Source of the DNA: an uncultured Bacteroidales bacterium
GTDB taxonomy: Bacteria; Bacteroidota; Bacteroidia; Bacteroidales; F082
NCBI GenBank assembly: GCA_905234455.1
Contig: CAJOIH010000019.1
Span: forward strand, 1-39,712
Reading direction: 5' to 3'
DNA: 39,712 nt
Part shown: one piece after another, positions 17,518 to 26,843 of the stretch
Position numbering within the stretch: the stretch's first letter is position 1
How the letters are laid out: each line of letters starts with the position of its first letter
Program-made: the position numbers and the translations under genes
The notes under the pieces: model-generated
The model's database searches: none
What the model was told of the DNA's origin: nothing
Seen by the model: only the letters and a program-made list of their open reading frames with translations

Positions 17518-18645
17518 TTAGGAATTCAGCATCACCGGCATCAGCAGCATCAGGATGTCCTCCCCTGCCGTCTGGTTGTTGACGGGAGTGAGGATGCCTG
17601 CACGGTTGGGAGCCGACATCTCGAGCTTCACCTCCTCGGTGTCGAGGTTGGCGAGCATCTCCTGGAAGAAGCGCGAGTTGAAGCCGATCTCCATGTCGTC
17701 GCCAGTATAGCTGCACGACAGACGTTCCTTGGCCTCGTTGTAGAAGTCGATGTCCTCTGCGGTCAGCATGATTTCCTGACCGGTGATGCGGAAGCGGACC
17801 TGATGGGTGGCTTTGCTGGAGAACACGGCCACACGGCGAATCGCCGAGAAGAACAGCTGGCGGTCGATGGTCAGCTGATTGGGGTTGTTGGCGGGGATGA
17901 CCGCTTCGTAGTTCGGATAATGGCCTTCGATGAGGCGGCACACCAGCTTGTAGTCACCAAACACGTAGGAGGCGTTGGTACGGTTGAATTCGATCTTCAC
18001 AGGGGCATCGCCCAGGGTGCCGAGGATGTTCTTCAGCTGGTTGATGGGTTTCTTGGGCATGATGAATGAGGCCTGCACGTCGGAGCGGATGTCGGTCCTG
18101 CGGTAGCGCACCAGCTTATGGGCATCGGTGGCCACGAAGGTCATGAAGTCTTCCTTCATCTCCATGAGCACACCCGACATGATGGGACGGATCTCGTCGT
18201 TGCCGGTGGCAAACACCGTCTTCTCGAAGCCGCGAGCCAGCACGTCGGCAGGGATCTCCCACACCGAGGTTTCTTCCATCACGGGGATCTGCGGGAATTC
18301 ATCGCTCTTGTGGCCCGAGAGCTTGTATTGGCCTTCACCGGCGTGAAGCACCACGGCGAGGGTGTCCTCGGCGACGCTCACTGTGACAGGCACATCGGGG
18401 AAGTTCTTCATGATGTCGAGGAGGATACGGGCGGGAATGGTCACCTCGCCAGCGCCTTCCTTCATGTCGGGCTGCAAGCTCACCGTCATGGTGGTTTCCA
18501 GGTCAGAGACCGTAATCTTCAGTCCTGTGTCGCTCAGCTGGAACAGGAAGTCGTCGAGAATGGGCAGGGTGTTGTTGGAGCCGATGACGCCGCTCAAGGC
18601 CTGCAGGCTCTTCAACAGTCTTAAACTTGATACGATGAATTTCAT
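17518..18645 (-). CDS. dnaN: DNA polymerase III sliding clamp (beta subunit)
   Basis: A 375-residue cytoplasmic clamp that encircles DNA and tethers polymerase and partners carrying a short QL(S/D)LF-like peptide. The start MKFIVSSLRLLKSLQALSGV, the middle ATDAHKLVRY block and the closing MLLMPVML stretch (partner-binding cleft residues) are all typical, and the length is right for three clamp domains. It is separate from dnaA here and has its own promoter, 44 bases upstream. It ends at the shared terminator with pckA. The clamp-like tail on ParC in this window may be a partner. Confidence 0.97.
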   Translation of the reverse strand: MKFIVSSLRLLKSLQALSGVIGSNNTLPILDDFLFQLSDTGLKITVSDLETTMTVSLQPDMKEGAGEVTIPARILLDIMKNFPDVPVTVSVAEDTLAVVLHAGEGQYKLSGHKSDEFPQIPVMEETSVWEIPADVLARGFEKTVFATGNDEIRPIMSGVLMEMKEDFMTFVATDAHKLVRYRRTDIRSDVQASFIMPKKPINQLKNILGTLGDAPVKIEFNRTNASYVFGDYKLVCRLIEGHYPNYEAVIPANNPNQLTIDRQLFFSAIRRVAVFSSKATHQVRFRITGQEIMLTAEDIDFYNEAKERLSCSYTGDDMEIGFNSRFFQEMLANLDTEEVKLEMSAPNRAGILTPVNNQTAGEDILMLLMPVMLNS

Positions 18646-18689
18646 TTTGTTCGGTGTTATTTATTGTTATTCCTTAATATTCCAAACTA

Positions 18690-18697
18690 CAAAAATA
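18690..18697 (-). promoter_or_regulatory. -7 box (TATTTTTG) of dnaN
   Basis: On the minus strand this reads TATTTTTG, 44 bases ahead of the dnaN ATG. A TTTG about 16 bases further upstream (18714-18717) may be the -33 element. It is the only non-coding space (84 bases) between dnaN and the preceding gene. Confidence 0.55.
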
Positions 18698-18729
18698 CAA
18701 AAAAATTCGATTTCAAAGCGTTTTTTTTG

Positions 18730-21700
18730 TTAAAAATACACCCCAGCGCGTTTCAACCGATTGAGGAAGCTGGTGAGCGCCTCGTAAGGAGTAACCACAT
18801 ATTCAAAACGGAGGTGCTCCGCCTTGACCGTACGGTTCTTCTCTCGGAGGTCGGAGAGACGAGTGTTGATGGTGCCGTAGGTGGCATGGACCTGGAGCTG
18901 CCCGTCACCGCAGTTGTAGCTGAGATAGGTCATGAACAAGTCGTTCTGGAAAAAGAAGGTCATCACGCCAAGGCGGCGGTCAAACATCACATAACCGTCC
19001 ACATAACGGTTCACCACGTGTCCACCAAGGCTACCAAGGCCGATCTTACCCTCCGAGATGTAGGCACGCAAAGCAGAATTCCAGGTCATCTTCAAGGAAG
19101 GGATGACGATGGTTTGATCGTAGAAGTCACCGGCATTGATGGCAGGATAAGGCACCAGCTCCATTTCGGTCCGCAACGCTTCCGATGCCTCCCACCCTTG
19201 TTCGAGTCGGAGGTAGTCGAGATAACCGGTCTGGGACAAGTCGATGGCATCACCCTCGACGGCGGCGTACACGTCGGCAATGTCGGCCAGCACTTGGTCG
19301 TCGAAGACGGGAACGTCAAGCACGCACATCACATCCATCGTGACACTGTCGTTGGGATAACCCACAAAGTCGCCGAAACAGGTGAATTTGGTCAAGCCCT
19401 CGTCCATACCGAGATTAGAAGCGCCGTACACCTTGGCTACACAGCGGTCGTCAAGAGTAAATGAACAGGTGTCGTCACTAATGAGGTATTCTCTTTTTTC
19501 AGCATCAAAACTCAGATTACCTTTCCGCATGTTGATCAGGAAATCCAACCCATTGAAGAGCTCCCGATAGTCACTGATGGTCTTTTTCATGTTGATGGGG
19601 ATACGTACCGCCTGGGGATCGATAGTGGCTGTGGAGGCCAGCAATACCGTGTCTTCGACACACGACTGCTCCATACGGAAGAGGCCCTTGTACACCTCGA
19701 GCGAATCGGTGGCACGCATGGTCACCTTACCCTGGAAACCGATTTGGGGACTCAGCATGAAATGCAACGAGTCGGCCACAGTGGCATGGGCTTCCGTCAC
19801 CCCGTCGACGGGCTTGATCTCGTCGTAAAACACCGGGGTGGCCACCCCTTCCTCGTCGAGATAGTCCTTCACGCCCAAGGCGGAGTAGTCGTGCTTGCTG
19901 TAGATAGACACAGCGGCGTCTTTGAACAAATGCCACTGCGCACTGGTGTCGGCCACGATGGTGGCATGTTCGAGAGGGCTGAGTTCAGCGTTGCGCAGGA
20001 TATGGATGGTTTGGTCCCAAGGCAAGATCTCCACGTCAGCCACCTTCACCGAATTCACCCCATAGGCATGAACGGTATAGTTGTTCATGTCGTAGTCGGC
20101 GTCGGTGCTGAAGAACGAGAGCGAGTCGTGTTCTGGCAACAGCGAGACGAATTCGGAAGGCTCACCCGACAAGTGGATGGTGTTCGATGCCATGTTCCAC
20201 TCCGCTTGGTTGAGCGAACAGTAGAACTGGTTGAGGGGGAAGTCGAGGTTGCTGGTTTCGTCGAGATAGCCGAACTGCACCTTTTGTTGATTCAAGTCAA
20301 CGCTGGCCCGATAGTTGTCGGCCAAGAAAGCCTTGTTCTTGCCGTCTTCGTCATACAAGCTGAAGTTCGACGAGTCGGCCACGAACGACTGACTGTCGAA
20401 ATCGAAGTATTTCGAGTCGAAACGGGTCAGCCCGAAGGTAAGCTCACCGTCGCCGTGATAGCCTTGCTCGGACAGCATGGTGGTTCCCGTGAAGAAGGTC
20501 TTGTCATACAGGCAGATGGGCTCTTCGAGGGTGGTGGCATAGAGTTGCGGTTCGGTAACGACCCATTTGATGTCGAGCGGTCCGCAAGAAGCCTTGGGGA
20601 ATCCCGGCCTACTGGAGCTTTCGCGCATGACAAATGACTGCGCTGAAGCGGTGACTGAGTCGAGGTAAAAATCAAAATGCGATGCTTCGAATGAGGAGGT
20701 CTCCACATCGAGGCATCCCTCGCCATAGAAACCTTCGTTGGAGAGCCATACCACCTGATGGAATCCGCCCAGACCGCCATACATCGGGAGGCTTTGCTCC
20801 TTGCCGTCGCCAATGGTGTGCTTAAAGCCCAAAGAATGGTCGTCCATGACCACCAAGGGCTCGTAAATATCAGGGAAGATACCCCCCGAGACCAGGCGGC
20901 CCTGGAAGACGACGTCTTCGCTGTTGAGGTTGTCGAGTTGCCCCATGGCAAAGGGCTCAAGGCAATAGTAGAACTTGCCTGCCAGATCCTCGTCAGTAAG
21001 GGTATCCAGAGGCAATTCCAAATGGAAGACGCTATCGTTGACGGCCCGATAGAACTTGTAGGCGTTGCCGATGGAGTTGAACCTCGGAAATTCCGGGGTC
21101 TTGCGCTGACTCGACTTGTTGTCGCTGGCGTCGATTTCCAGGGTGCCCGAGAGCCGCTCTATGATACCTTCCACGGGATAGACTTTGCCGTCGAAACGGG
21201 CATAGAACCTCAGCGAGTCGACCTTGTTCATCTCGATGGAGAAAGTGCTGTAGTTGAAGAGGCTCTCCTTGGTAAAGAACTCGTACATGCCGGCCATGAT
21301 GCATCCCGAGAAGTGGAAGTTGCGGTCTTTCTTCAGCACCACCCGGCCATTGTCGGGCAGGATCAAGACGTGCTTGTAGTCACTCAAGGTGATCGAAGGC
21401 ACATCGGCCTGGGTCTGGTAGTCGCGCACCCCATCAACAATCATGTCGTTGGTACTCAGCACCAGACGGATGTTAGGCTGCCGGTTGGTAGCCTTGGTTT
21501 GGAACTTGATGACGTCGAAGTCAAACTCTCCCCGATTGGAGGCTAACACGTCGAAGAAGCGGCCCAACACCGTGACCATCCTAGTATCCTTGTCGTATTC
21601 GATATAGCCTTCGGATTGCAGGTTGAGCACCAGTGAAAGCACCTGAGTGAACGGATATTTGAGATATGATGCTAAATCGTTGATACTAAATCGATTATTA

Positions 21701-22314
21701 TCATCTCCATAGAGCTTTAGGAATTGATTCAGGCTCTCCATGGGATGCTTGGTGTCGAGCGCTTGCAGCCTCAGGTAATCGGTCTTTCGGAAGTAGTTCA
21801 CCGAGGACACATAACCTTCGCTGCTGCCGCTGGTACTGCTGATGCGCCGGAACTCCATGACATCGGTGGTCTTGTCCCAATAGATGGCTTCCAAAAAGAT
21901 GTCATATTGATGATAGGTGTCGTGAAACGGTCCCGTACCCACCCCGTTATCCTTGCGGTAGAGCAGGACTTGGTTCTTTTCGTTGTTATAGCGGAACCCC
22001 AGGTCGTTGTGATAGATCGAGTCAAGGGATTGATGGATGGAATCGTAAAGATAGATGCGGACGCTGGCATTATTGGCAACGATGCTGTTCTCCGACAGCA
22101 GGAATCGTTGCGACTTCACTCTGACGGTGACACGATTTTTGTGTCGGAACAGCAATTGGGCAGGTGCCTCTTTGGTCCCGACGAGGGTCTCCGATTCACC
22201 CGACTTGCCTTTCTCGCCCCAGCAATCAATATCGCCGAAGAGCGTGCTCTTCTGGGCGAAACCACTTGTAACCAGGGCTAGTAGCGTCAGCAATACCGTT
22301 ACGATCTTTCTCAT
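18730..22314 (-). CDS. Large exported protein of unknown function (1194 aa)
   Basis: Not recognised with confidence. Residues 1-20 are a signal peptide (GFAQ end), with no lipobox and no T9SS sorting domain, so the mature protein is probably periplasmic or outer-membrane associated. Residues about 195-265 are mainly helical and resemble a winged-helix layout (INDLASYLKY...LQSEGYIEYDKDTRMVTVLG). The rest is beta-rich and repetitive: LSNEGFYGEGCLDV...SHFDFYLDSVTASAQSF and, about 90 residues later, LSEQGYHGDGELTF...KYFDFDSQSFVADSS are clearly related units. This suggests a beta-solenoid or jellyroll stack. It starts 3 bases after the prmA stop and is the last gene of the DUF1599-tpiA-prmA operon, so it is translationally coupled to housekeeping genes. 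A structural role in the envelope is only a guess. Confidence 0.8.
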   Translation of the reverse strand: MRKIVTVLLTLLALVTSGFAQKSTLFGDIDCWGEKGKSGESETLVGTKEAPAQLLFRHKNRVTVRVKSQRFLLSENSIVANNASVRIYLYDSIHQSLDSIYHNDLGFRYNNEKNQVLLYRKDNGVGTGPFHDTYHQYDIFLEAIYWDKTTDVMEFRRISSTSGSSEGYVSSVNYFRKTDYLRLQALDTKHPMESLNQFLKLYGDDNNRFSINDLASYLKYPFTQVLSLVLNLQSEGYIEYDKDTRMVTVLGRFFDVLASNRGEFDFDVIKFQTKATNRQPNIRLVLSTNDMIVDGVRDYQTQADVPSITLSDYKHVLILPDNGRVVLKKDRNFHFSGCIMAGMYEFFTKESLFNYSTFSIEMNKVDSLRFYARFDGKVYPVEGIIERLSGTLEIDASDNKSSQRKTPEFPRFNSIGNAYKFYRAVNDSVFHLELPLDTLTDEDLAGKFYYCLEPFAMGQLDNLNSEDVVFQGRLVSGGIFPDIYEPLVVMDDHSLGFKHTIGDGKEQSLPMYGGLGGFHQVVWLSNEGFYGEGCLDVETSSFEASHFDFYLDSVTASAQSFVMRESSSRPGFPKASCGPLDIKWVVTEPQLYATTLEEPICLYDKTFFTGTTMLSEQGYHGDGELTFGLTRFDSKYFDFDSQSFVADSSNFSLYDEDGKNKAFLADNYRASVDLNQQKVQFGYLDETSNLDFPLNQFYCSLNQAEWNMASNTIHLSGEPSEFVSLLPEHDSLSFFSTDADYDMNNYTVHAYGVNSVKVADVEILPWDQTIHILRNAELSPLEHATIVADTSAQWHLFKDAAVSIYSKHDYSALGVKDYLDEEGVATPVFYDEIKPVDGVTEAHATVADSLHFMLSPQIGFQGKVTMRATDSLEVYKGLFRMEQSCVEDTVLLASTATIDPQAVRIPINMKKTISDYRELFNGLDFLINMRKGNLSFDAEKREYLISDDTCSFTLDDRCVAKVYGASNLGMDEGLTKFTCFGDFVGYPNDSVTMDVMCVLDVPVFDDQVLADIADVYAAVEGDAIDLSQTGYLDYLRLEQGWEASEALRTEMELVPYPAINAGDFYDQTIVIPSLKMTWNSALRAYISEGKIGLGSLGGHVVNRYVDGYVMFDRRLGVMTFFFQNDLFMTYLSYNCGDGQLQVHATYGTINTRLSDLREKNRTVKAEHLRFEYVVTPYEALTSFLNRLKRAGVYF

Positions 22315-22317
22315 AGG

Positions 22318-23148
22318 CTATTCCTTTACAAACTCGGCTGCCACCCAGTTGTTCCTGGCCAGATGACGCATGTAACGCAATCCCAGACGTTCGGCTTCTT
22401 CCCTGATGAACGGCAGGTCCTCGGTATAGAACCCACTGAAGAAGATATGCGACTGCGGCCGCATGGCATCGACATAGCAATGCATGTCGCGCAGCAGGAT
22501 GTTACGGTTGATGTTGGCCAAAACCACATCGTACTCACCATGGATAGCTGCAGCATCTCCAAGCACAATCTCGATGTCGCCAACGCCGTTCAACTCGCAG
22601 TTGGTGAAGGCATTGCGGTAGGCCCACTCGTCGTTGTCGATCGCCACGGTACGGGCTGCACCCAACTTCTTGGCGAGGATGGCCAGCACTGCGGTGCCAC
22701 TGCCCATGTCAAGCACTTCTTTCCCTTGGAACTCGGTCTCCAGCATCAAGGTAATGATCTGCGCTGTGGTCTCGTGGTTGGCGGTGCCAAACGACATCTT
22801 GGGCTCGATCACCAGGTCGAACTCGAAGCTCGGATCCGGCTCATGGAAAGGCGCTCTCACCCGGCAGCGGTCGTTGACCACCACCGGTTGGTACGAGGCC
22901 TCCCAAAGCTCGTTCCAGTCCTTGTCGGGCATCTCCTCCACCCCCAGCAGACGAACGCCCATAAAAGCGTCCATCCGAAGCAGTTCCTCCACCGCCTGGT
23001 CGTCACGGTGTTCCTCGGAGCAATAAGCCTTCAAGCCCAGGTCGTCGTCCATGAAGGAATCGAAGCCGAGATCCCCCAGCATGGTGATCAGCATATCATG
23101 CTGAATATCCGATGTCGGCGTGGTAAAGGTAAATTCTAAGGTTTTCAT
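22318..23148 (-). CDS. prmA: Ribosomal protein L11 methyltransferase
   Basis: A 276-residue SAM-dependent enzyme that trimethylates ribosomal protein L11. The L11-binding N-terminal domain covers about residues 1-95. The family signature before the catalytic fold reads EPKMSFGTANHETT (115-128), the SAM loop is LDMGSGTAVLA (146-156), and ANINRN (211-216) follows. The usual signature is FGTG.H.TT, so the glycine after T is replaced by alanine here. Its start overlaps the tpiA stop by 4 bases (ATGA type) and its stop is 3 bases from the next start, so it is tightly coupled within the operon. Confidence 0.93.
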   Translation of the reverse strand: MKTLEFTFTTPTSDIQHDMLITMLGDLGFDSFMDDDLGLKAYCSEEHRDDQAVEELLRMDAFMGVRLLGVEEMPDKDWNELWEASYQPVVVNDRCRVRAPFHEPDPSFEFDLVIEPKMSFGTANHETTAQIITLMLETEFQGKEVLDMGSGTAVLAILAKKLGAARTVAIDNDEWAYRNAFTNCELNGVGDIEIVLGDAAAIHGEYDVVLANINRNILLRDMHCYVDAMRPQSHIFFSGFYTEDLPFIREEAERLGLRYMRHLARNNWVAAEFVKE

Positions 23149-23924
23149 TTCTCACCAATCTCCGACGCTTGTTGGCAAATCGACACAAAGTCCTCCGCCT
23201 TGAGCGAGGCGCCACCTATCAGGCCGCCGTCCACGTCGGGTTGTGAGAACAGCTCAGTGGCGTTTTTGGCGTTGCAGCTTCCGCCGTAGAGGATGCGGAT
23301 GTCGTTGGCCGTGGCTTCGTCGTAGTGTTCTTTTACCAGCTGACGGATGAAGGCATGCATCTCCTGTGCCTGCTCAGGCGTGGCGGTTTTGCCGGTGCCT
23401 ATGGCCCACACGGGCTCGTAGGCGATGATGGCATCATAGATGGCGTCGCCGTCAAGATGGAACAAGCCCTTCTCGAGCTGTTCCTTCACCACCTCGAAGT
23501 GGCGGCCGGCTTCACGCTCCTCGAGCACTTCGCCCACGCAGTAGATAGGTGACATGTTGTTCTCAATCACACGATTTATCTTCTCGGCAAGGATCTCATT
23601 GGTCTCGCCAAAGTATTTACGGCGTTCGCTGTGACCGATGATGCAGTAATCCACATCGAGCGACTTCAGCATCTTGGCGGCCACCTCACCGGTGAAGGCA
23701 CCTTTGTCGTAGGCACTGCAGTTCTGCGCACCCACGTTGAAACGCTGCTCGTCGAACTCATAGTCCGTCAGCATCTCCAGATAGGGGAACGGCGGACAGA
23801 TGATCACTTCGCAATTCAGGTCTTCCACTTCTTCCAAACGGTCGAGGATGTTGTCGACCAGGGTCTGAGCCTCATCGAAGTCGAGGTTCATTTTCCAGTT
23901 TCCAGCTACAATTTTGCTACGCAT
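23145..23924 (-). CDS. tpiA: Triosephosphate isomerase
   Basis: A 259-residue glycolytic enzyme interconverting dihydroxyacetone phosphate and glyceraldehyde 3-phosphate. Catalytic residues are all visible: Lys11 in GNWKMN, His98 in IIGHSERR, Glu170 in AYEPVWAIGTGKTA, with the phosphate-binding loop GGSCN and GGLIGGASL near the end. Length is normal. It lies 12 bases after the permease gene and overlaps prmA by 4 bases. The neighbourhood DUF1599, BT_3928-like, tpiA is conserved in Bacteroides. Confidence 0.97.
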   Translation of the reverse strand: MRSKIVAGNWKMNLDFDEAQTLVDNILDRLEEVEDLNCEVIICPPFPYLEMLTDYEFDEQRFNVGAQNCSAYDKGAFTGEVAAKMLKSLDVDYCIIGHSERRKYFGETNEILAEKINRVIENNMSPIYCVGEVLEEREAGRHFEVVKEQLEKGLFHLDGDAIYDAIIAYEPVWAIGTGKTATPEQAQEMHAFIRQLVKEHYDEATANDIRILYGGSCNAKNATELFSQPDVDGGLIGGASLKAEDFVSICQQASEIGEK

Positions 23925-23936
23925 AGTTTTATGTTT

Positions 23937-25004
23937 TTAATTGATTCTAACTCTTGGATCTATAATTCCATAAATGATATCTACGATCAGATTCACGATG
24001 ATCAGCATCACGGCGATGAGGAGCACGGCACCCATGATGACGGGGAAGTCGTATTTCTCGAGTGCGTCGACCACCACCACGCCGATGCCTTTCCAGTCGA
24101 ACACATATTCGATGAACACCGCACCGGCCAATAGCGAGGCAAACCAACCTGAGATGGCCGTCACCACTGGGTTGAGGGCGTTACGCAAGGCATGCACGCA
24201 GATGACCCGCCAAGGTTTCAGGCCTTTGGCTTTGGCGGTTCGCACATAGTCCATCGACATGGCCTCAAGCAACGAGGTGCGTGTCAGTTCCACCACCACT
24301 GCCAGGGGCCTCATCCCAAGCGTCAACGCCGGCAGGATGAGGTTCGAAAGGGTGAGGTATTCACCACGGCCGTATTCATCCACTGTGTAAAGGCTCCCTG
24401 TCATGCTCAGCCCCGTGACGTCCTCCAAGAGGAAGCCAAAGATCCAAGCCATCAGGATGGCGGCAAAGAACGAGGGAAGCGACATGCCTATGGTGGTGAT
24501 GAACAAGGTCAGTTTATTGAGGAAATTCGTATTCAGGATGGCCGTCAGGATGCCGATGGCCAAGCCCAGGATGAAGGCGATGGAAATGGACACGAAAGCC
24601 AGCAACAGGGTATTGGGGAAGGCCTCGCCAAGGATGTTCGACACCTTGCGTTTGCTTTGGTACGACATCCTCAGGTAGGGAGCCTTGAGCACCACCGCCG
24701 TCGCCCCGATAGTGGCAATACGGGCAAAGGGTGCCCGTTTCTGAAGACCCTCCTCCCCTTTCGAGACATCGTAGAACGAGAGGGGCACCAGGTCATTCAA
24801 ATAGTCCACATACTGCTTTCCAAGGCTCTGGTTCAGCCCCAGTTCCTCGCGGATGGCATCGACCGACTCCTGGTCGGCACGCTGCCCGAGCATCATTTGG
24901 GCGGGATCGCCCGGCAGGATGTTAAACAGGAAAAACACCAGCGTGGCGACGCCCCAAAGCACCGCCAGGCCATATAACAGTTTCCTGATTACATACGCTC
25001 CCAT
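23937..25004 (-). CDS. ABC transporter permease, DppB/OppB-like
   Basis: A 355-residue inner-membrane permease of the peptide/nickel ABC importer class. The N-terminus (VIRKLLYGLAVLWGV...FFLFNILPGDPA) is the family hallmark. Six hydrophobic segments follow; the region about 130-345 is the BPD_transp_1 fold, with the ATPase-contact loop EAMSMDYVRTAKAKGL near residue 250. The segment between the first helix and the conserved fold is longer than usual. No DppC, ATPase or binding protein is nearby, so partners must be elsewhere or the protein acts differently. Its start overlaps the BT_3928-like stop by 16 bases, and it is inserted between genes that are adjacent in Bacteroides. Confidence 0.9.
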   Translation of the reverse strand: MGAYVIRKLLYGLAVLWGVATLVFFLFNILPGDPAQMMLGQRADQESVDAIREELGLNQSLGKQYVDYLNDLVPLSFYDVSKGEEGLQKRAPFARIATIGATAVVLKAPYLRMSYQSKRKVSNILGEAFPNTLLLAFVSISIAFILGLAIGILTAILNTNFLNKLTLFITTIGMSLPSFFAAILMAWIFGFLLEDVTGLSMTGSLYTVDEYGRGEYLTLSNLILPALTLGMRPLAVVVELTRTSLLEAMSMDYVRTAKAKGLKPWRVICVHALRNALNPVVTAISGWFASLLAGAVFIEYVFDWKGIGVVVVDALEKYDFPVIMGAVLLIAVMLIIVNLIVDIIYGIIDPRVRIN

Positions 25005-26221
25005 GCCTTGTTAAAGTCGATTGCACTCCACTTGTCCACCACCAGTCCATTGTCGAGCCAGATCAGCCCGGGATTGAACCTCACAATGGTCTTGATTTCC
25101 AGCTCATCGCCATAATACACCTCCGACATGCAGGGATGCATGTTCTGCATCTCCTCCACTTCTTCGGGCATGGCAGCCACCACCCAAACCACGGTGTAGC
25201 CTCGCTGTTGCCCCTTCTCCGTAATGATCCTGATCTTGTTCCATTCCTTCTCGGTAATCTTCGATAGGTCATGGCTGGTGAACATCAACAGGTTCTCGGT
25301 ATTCAAGATCATCTCTGTGACGTCGTCACCATCCTGATCCAAGGCCGAAAAGCCCAAATAACCGGCGCCACCCACCACTCGTTGGTCAACAAACTCCCAT
25401 TGGCTCATCCATGCGGAATCGTTCCACGGGTAGTCAGGCGAAAGGTATTCTTGGGTCTTCCCTGTTTCTTTGTTCTTGAATGTCAAATAGATCTGTTGCT
25501 CCTGCCCCGACTGTTCATTCATCTGCTTGCCCACTTTCCAATCCATGAAGTCGACTACAGGAAGATGGCGGTAGTTATAGATTTCGAAGCCGGTGAACAA
25601 TACGGCATAGGCAAGTCCGATCAGGAACTGGTCGCCCGATTTCAGCCGGCTTCCCACCGACTTGAGGTTCAAAACCAACGGTAGCAATACCGCATCGATC
25701 ACCAGATTTTTATAAAAGGTCTGCCAATTGGTCATCTTCACCGCGGTACCAAAGCAACCGCAATCGGGTACCATATCATAAAGGGCATCGAAAAGCGTCA
25801 CTGTGGTGAACAACAGCATAAAGACCGCCCCGCCGATAGTGGCAATCTTGGGGCAGACGTTGGTCAGCAGGCAGATACCGATGAGAAACTCCGCCAGGAT
25901 CATCAGCACCGCCAGCACCATGGCGGCTTCGTTAAGCCATTCGATATGGTAAGAGGCAAAGTAGTCGAGCATCTTGTACTTCGTCCCCAAGGGATCCACC
26001 CCTTTGGTAAAGCTGCTGAAGATGAAGAGGCCGCCGACCAGCAAACGACAAACCGTCAAGGCGGGTTTGCCATACTGTTTCTTGAACAAAGCACTGGCAG
26101 CTAAATTAACAATCAGCACGATGAGGAACCACAACCGATATTCGGGAATGAAAAAAATCCCCACTGCCGAGGCGATGGCCACAGCGATGCTGACCCAACT
26201 GATAACGCTTCTATTTTTCAT
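24989..26221 (-). CDS. BT_3928-family membrane protein (DoxX/MauE-like)
   Basis: A 410-residue protein. The N-terminal half (about 1-230) has six or more hydrophobic segments in a DoxX/MauE-like layout, with the DCGCFG motif (about residue 155) that in MauE-like proteins marks a redox-active or thiol-related site. The C-terminal half (about 240-410) is soluble and thioredoxin-like in tone (LLMFTSHDLSKITEKEWNKI...GYTVVWVVAAMPEEVEE...RFNPGLIWLDNGLV), which fits the BT_3928 family. No CXXC is seen in that part. It overlaps both neighbours (DUF1599 by 11 bases, permease by 16). Function in the family is not established; a role in periplasmic thiol handling is inference. Confidence 0.82.
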   Translation of the reverse strand: MKNRSVISWVSIAVAIASAVGIFFIPEYRLWFLIVLIVNLAASALFKKQYGKPALTVCRLLVGGLFIFSSFTKGVDPLGTKYKMLDYFASYHIEWLNEAAMVLAVLMILAEFLIGICLLTNVCPKIATIGGAVFMLLFTTVTLFDALYDMVPDCGCFGTAVKMTNWQTFYKNLVIDAVLLPLVLNLKSVGSRLKSGDQFLIGLAYAVLFTGFEIYNYRHLPVVDFMDWKVGKQMNEQSGQEQQIYLTFKNKETGKTQEYLSPDYPWNDSAWMSQWEFVDQRVVGGAGYLGFSALDQDGDDVTEMILNTENLLMFTSHDLSKITEKEWNKIRIITEKGQQRGYTVVWVVAAMPEEVEEMQNMHPCMSEVYYGDELEIKTIVRFNPGLIWLDNGLVVDKWSAIDFNKAWERM

Positions 26222-26771
26222 CTTCTTTTTTCTCTGAAAGCAGTATCAAAGCAAACACCGCGTAGTTGATCATATCATAATAGTTGGCATCGAGGCCTTC
26301 GCTCACGATGGTCTTTCCTCCATTGTCCTCGATGCTCTTGGTCCTAAGCACTTTGGCCATGATGAGGTCGGTGATGGAGCTGATGCGCATGTCGCGCCAA
26401 GCCTCGGAATAGTCGTGGTTTTTGCGGGTCATCAGTTCATAGGCCTCACGGGTCACCTTGTCATACAGCTTGGTGGCTTCTTCCGAGTTGAGGTCGGGTT
26501 GGTCCACCACGCCCAATTGCAGCTGGATGATGCCCATGGCGGCATAGTTGACGATGCCGATGAACTCGGGCTCGATGCCTTCGTCCACCAACCGCTCGGT
26601 CACCGTCTGCAACGTTCTGATTCTCTTGACTTTAATAAAAATCTGATCGGTAATCGACGGTGCACGGAGTATTCTCCAAGCCGGACCGTAGTCCTTCATT
26701 TTATCGACAAAAAGCTTGCGGCACTGGGCCAGCACAGCATGGTATTGTTTTTCAGTGTTGGGCGTATTCAT
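26211..26771 (-). CDS. DUF1599 (Nmad1-type) protein with two repeats
   Basis: A 186-residue cytoplasmic protein made of two copies of one helical unit: residues about 27-85 (KDYGPAWRILR..SITDQIFIKVKR) and about 119-178 (HDYSEAWRDMR.SSITDLIMAKVLR). The units share DY..AWR.(L/M)R..SITD and a later (I/V)NYA. DUF1599 belongs to the nucleotide-modification-associated group; what it does in ordinary chromosomes is unknown. It is the first gene of the six-gene minus-strand operon and is divergent from the thioesterase-folP-cdaA unit, as in Bacteroides. The domain call is confident, the biochemical role is not. Confidence 0.88.
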   Translation of the reverse strand: MNTPNTEKQYHAVLAQCRKLFVDKMKDYGPAWRILRAPSITDQIFIKVKRIRTLQTVTERLVDEGIEPEFIGIVNYAAMGIIQLQLGVVDQPDLNSEEATKLYDKVTREAYELMTRKNHDYSEAWRDMRISSITDLIMAKVLRTKSIEDNGGKTIVSEGLDANYYDMINYAVFALILLSEKKEDEK

Positions 26772-26791
26772 CTTTCTTCAGATTAACGAAG

Positions 26792-26799
26792 CAAAGATA
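26792..26799 (-). promoter_or_regulatory. -7 box (TATCTTTG) of the DUF1599-tpiA operon
   Basis: On the minus strand this reads TATCTTTG, 20 bases ahead of the DUF1599 ATG. It is the only promoter recognised for the six genes down to 18730. Confidence 0.7.
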
Positions 26800-26843
26800 A
26801 TAAAGAAATGCATCCCACACCACTGTTTATGATGGTTTTTTTC

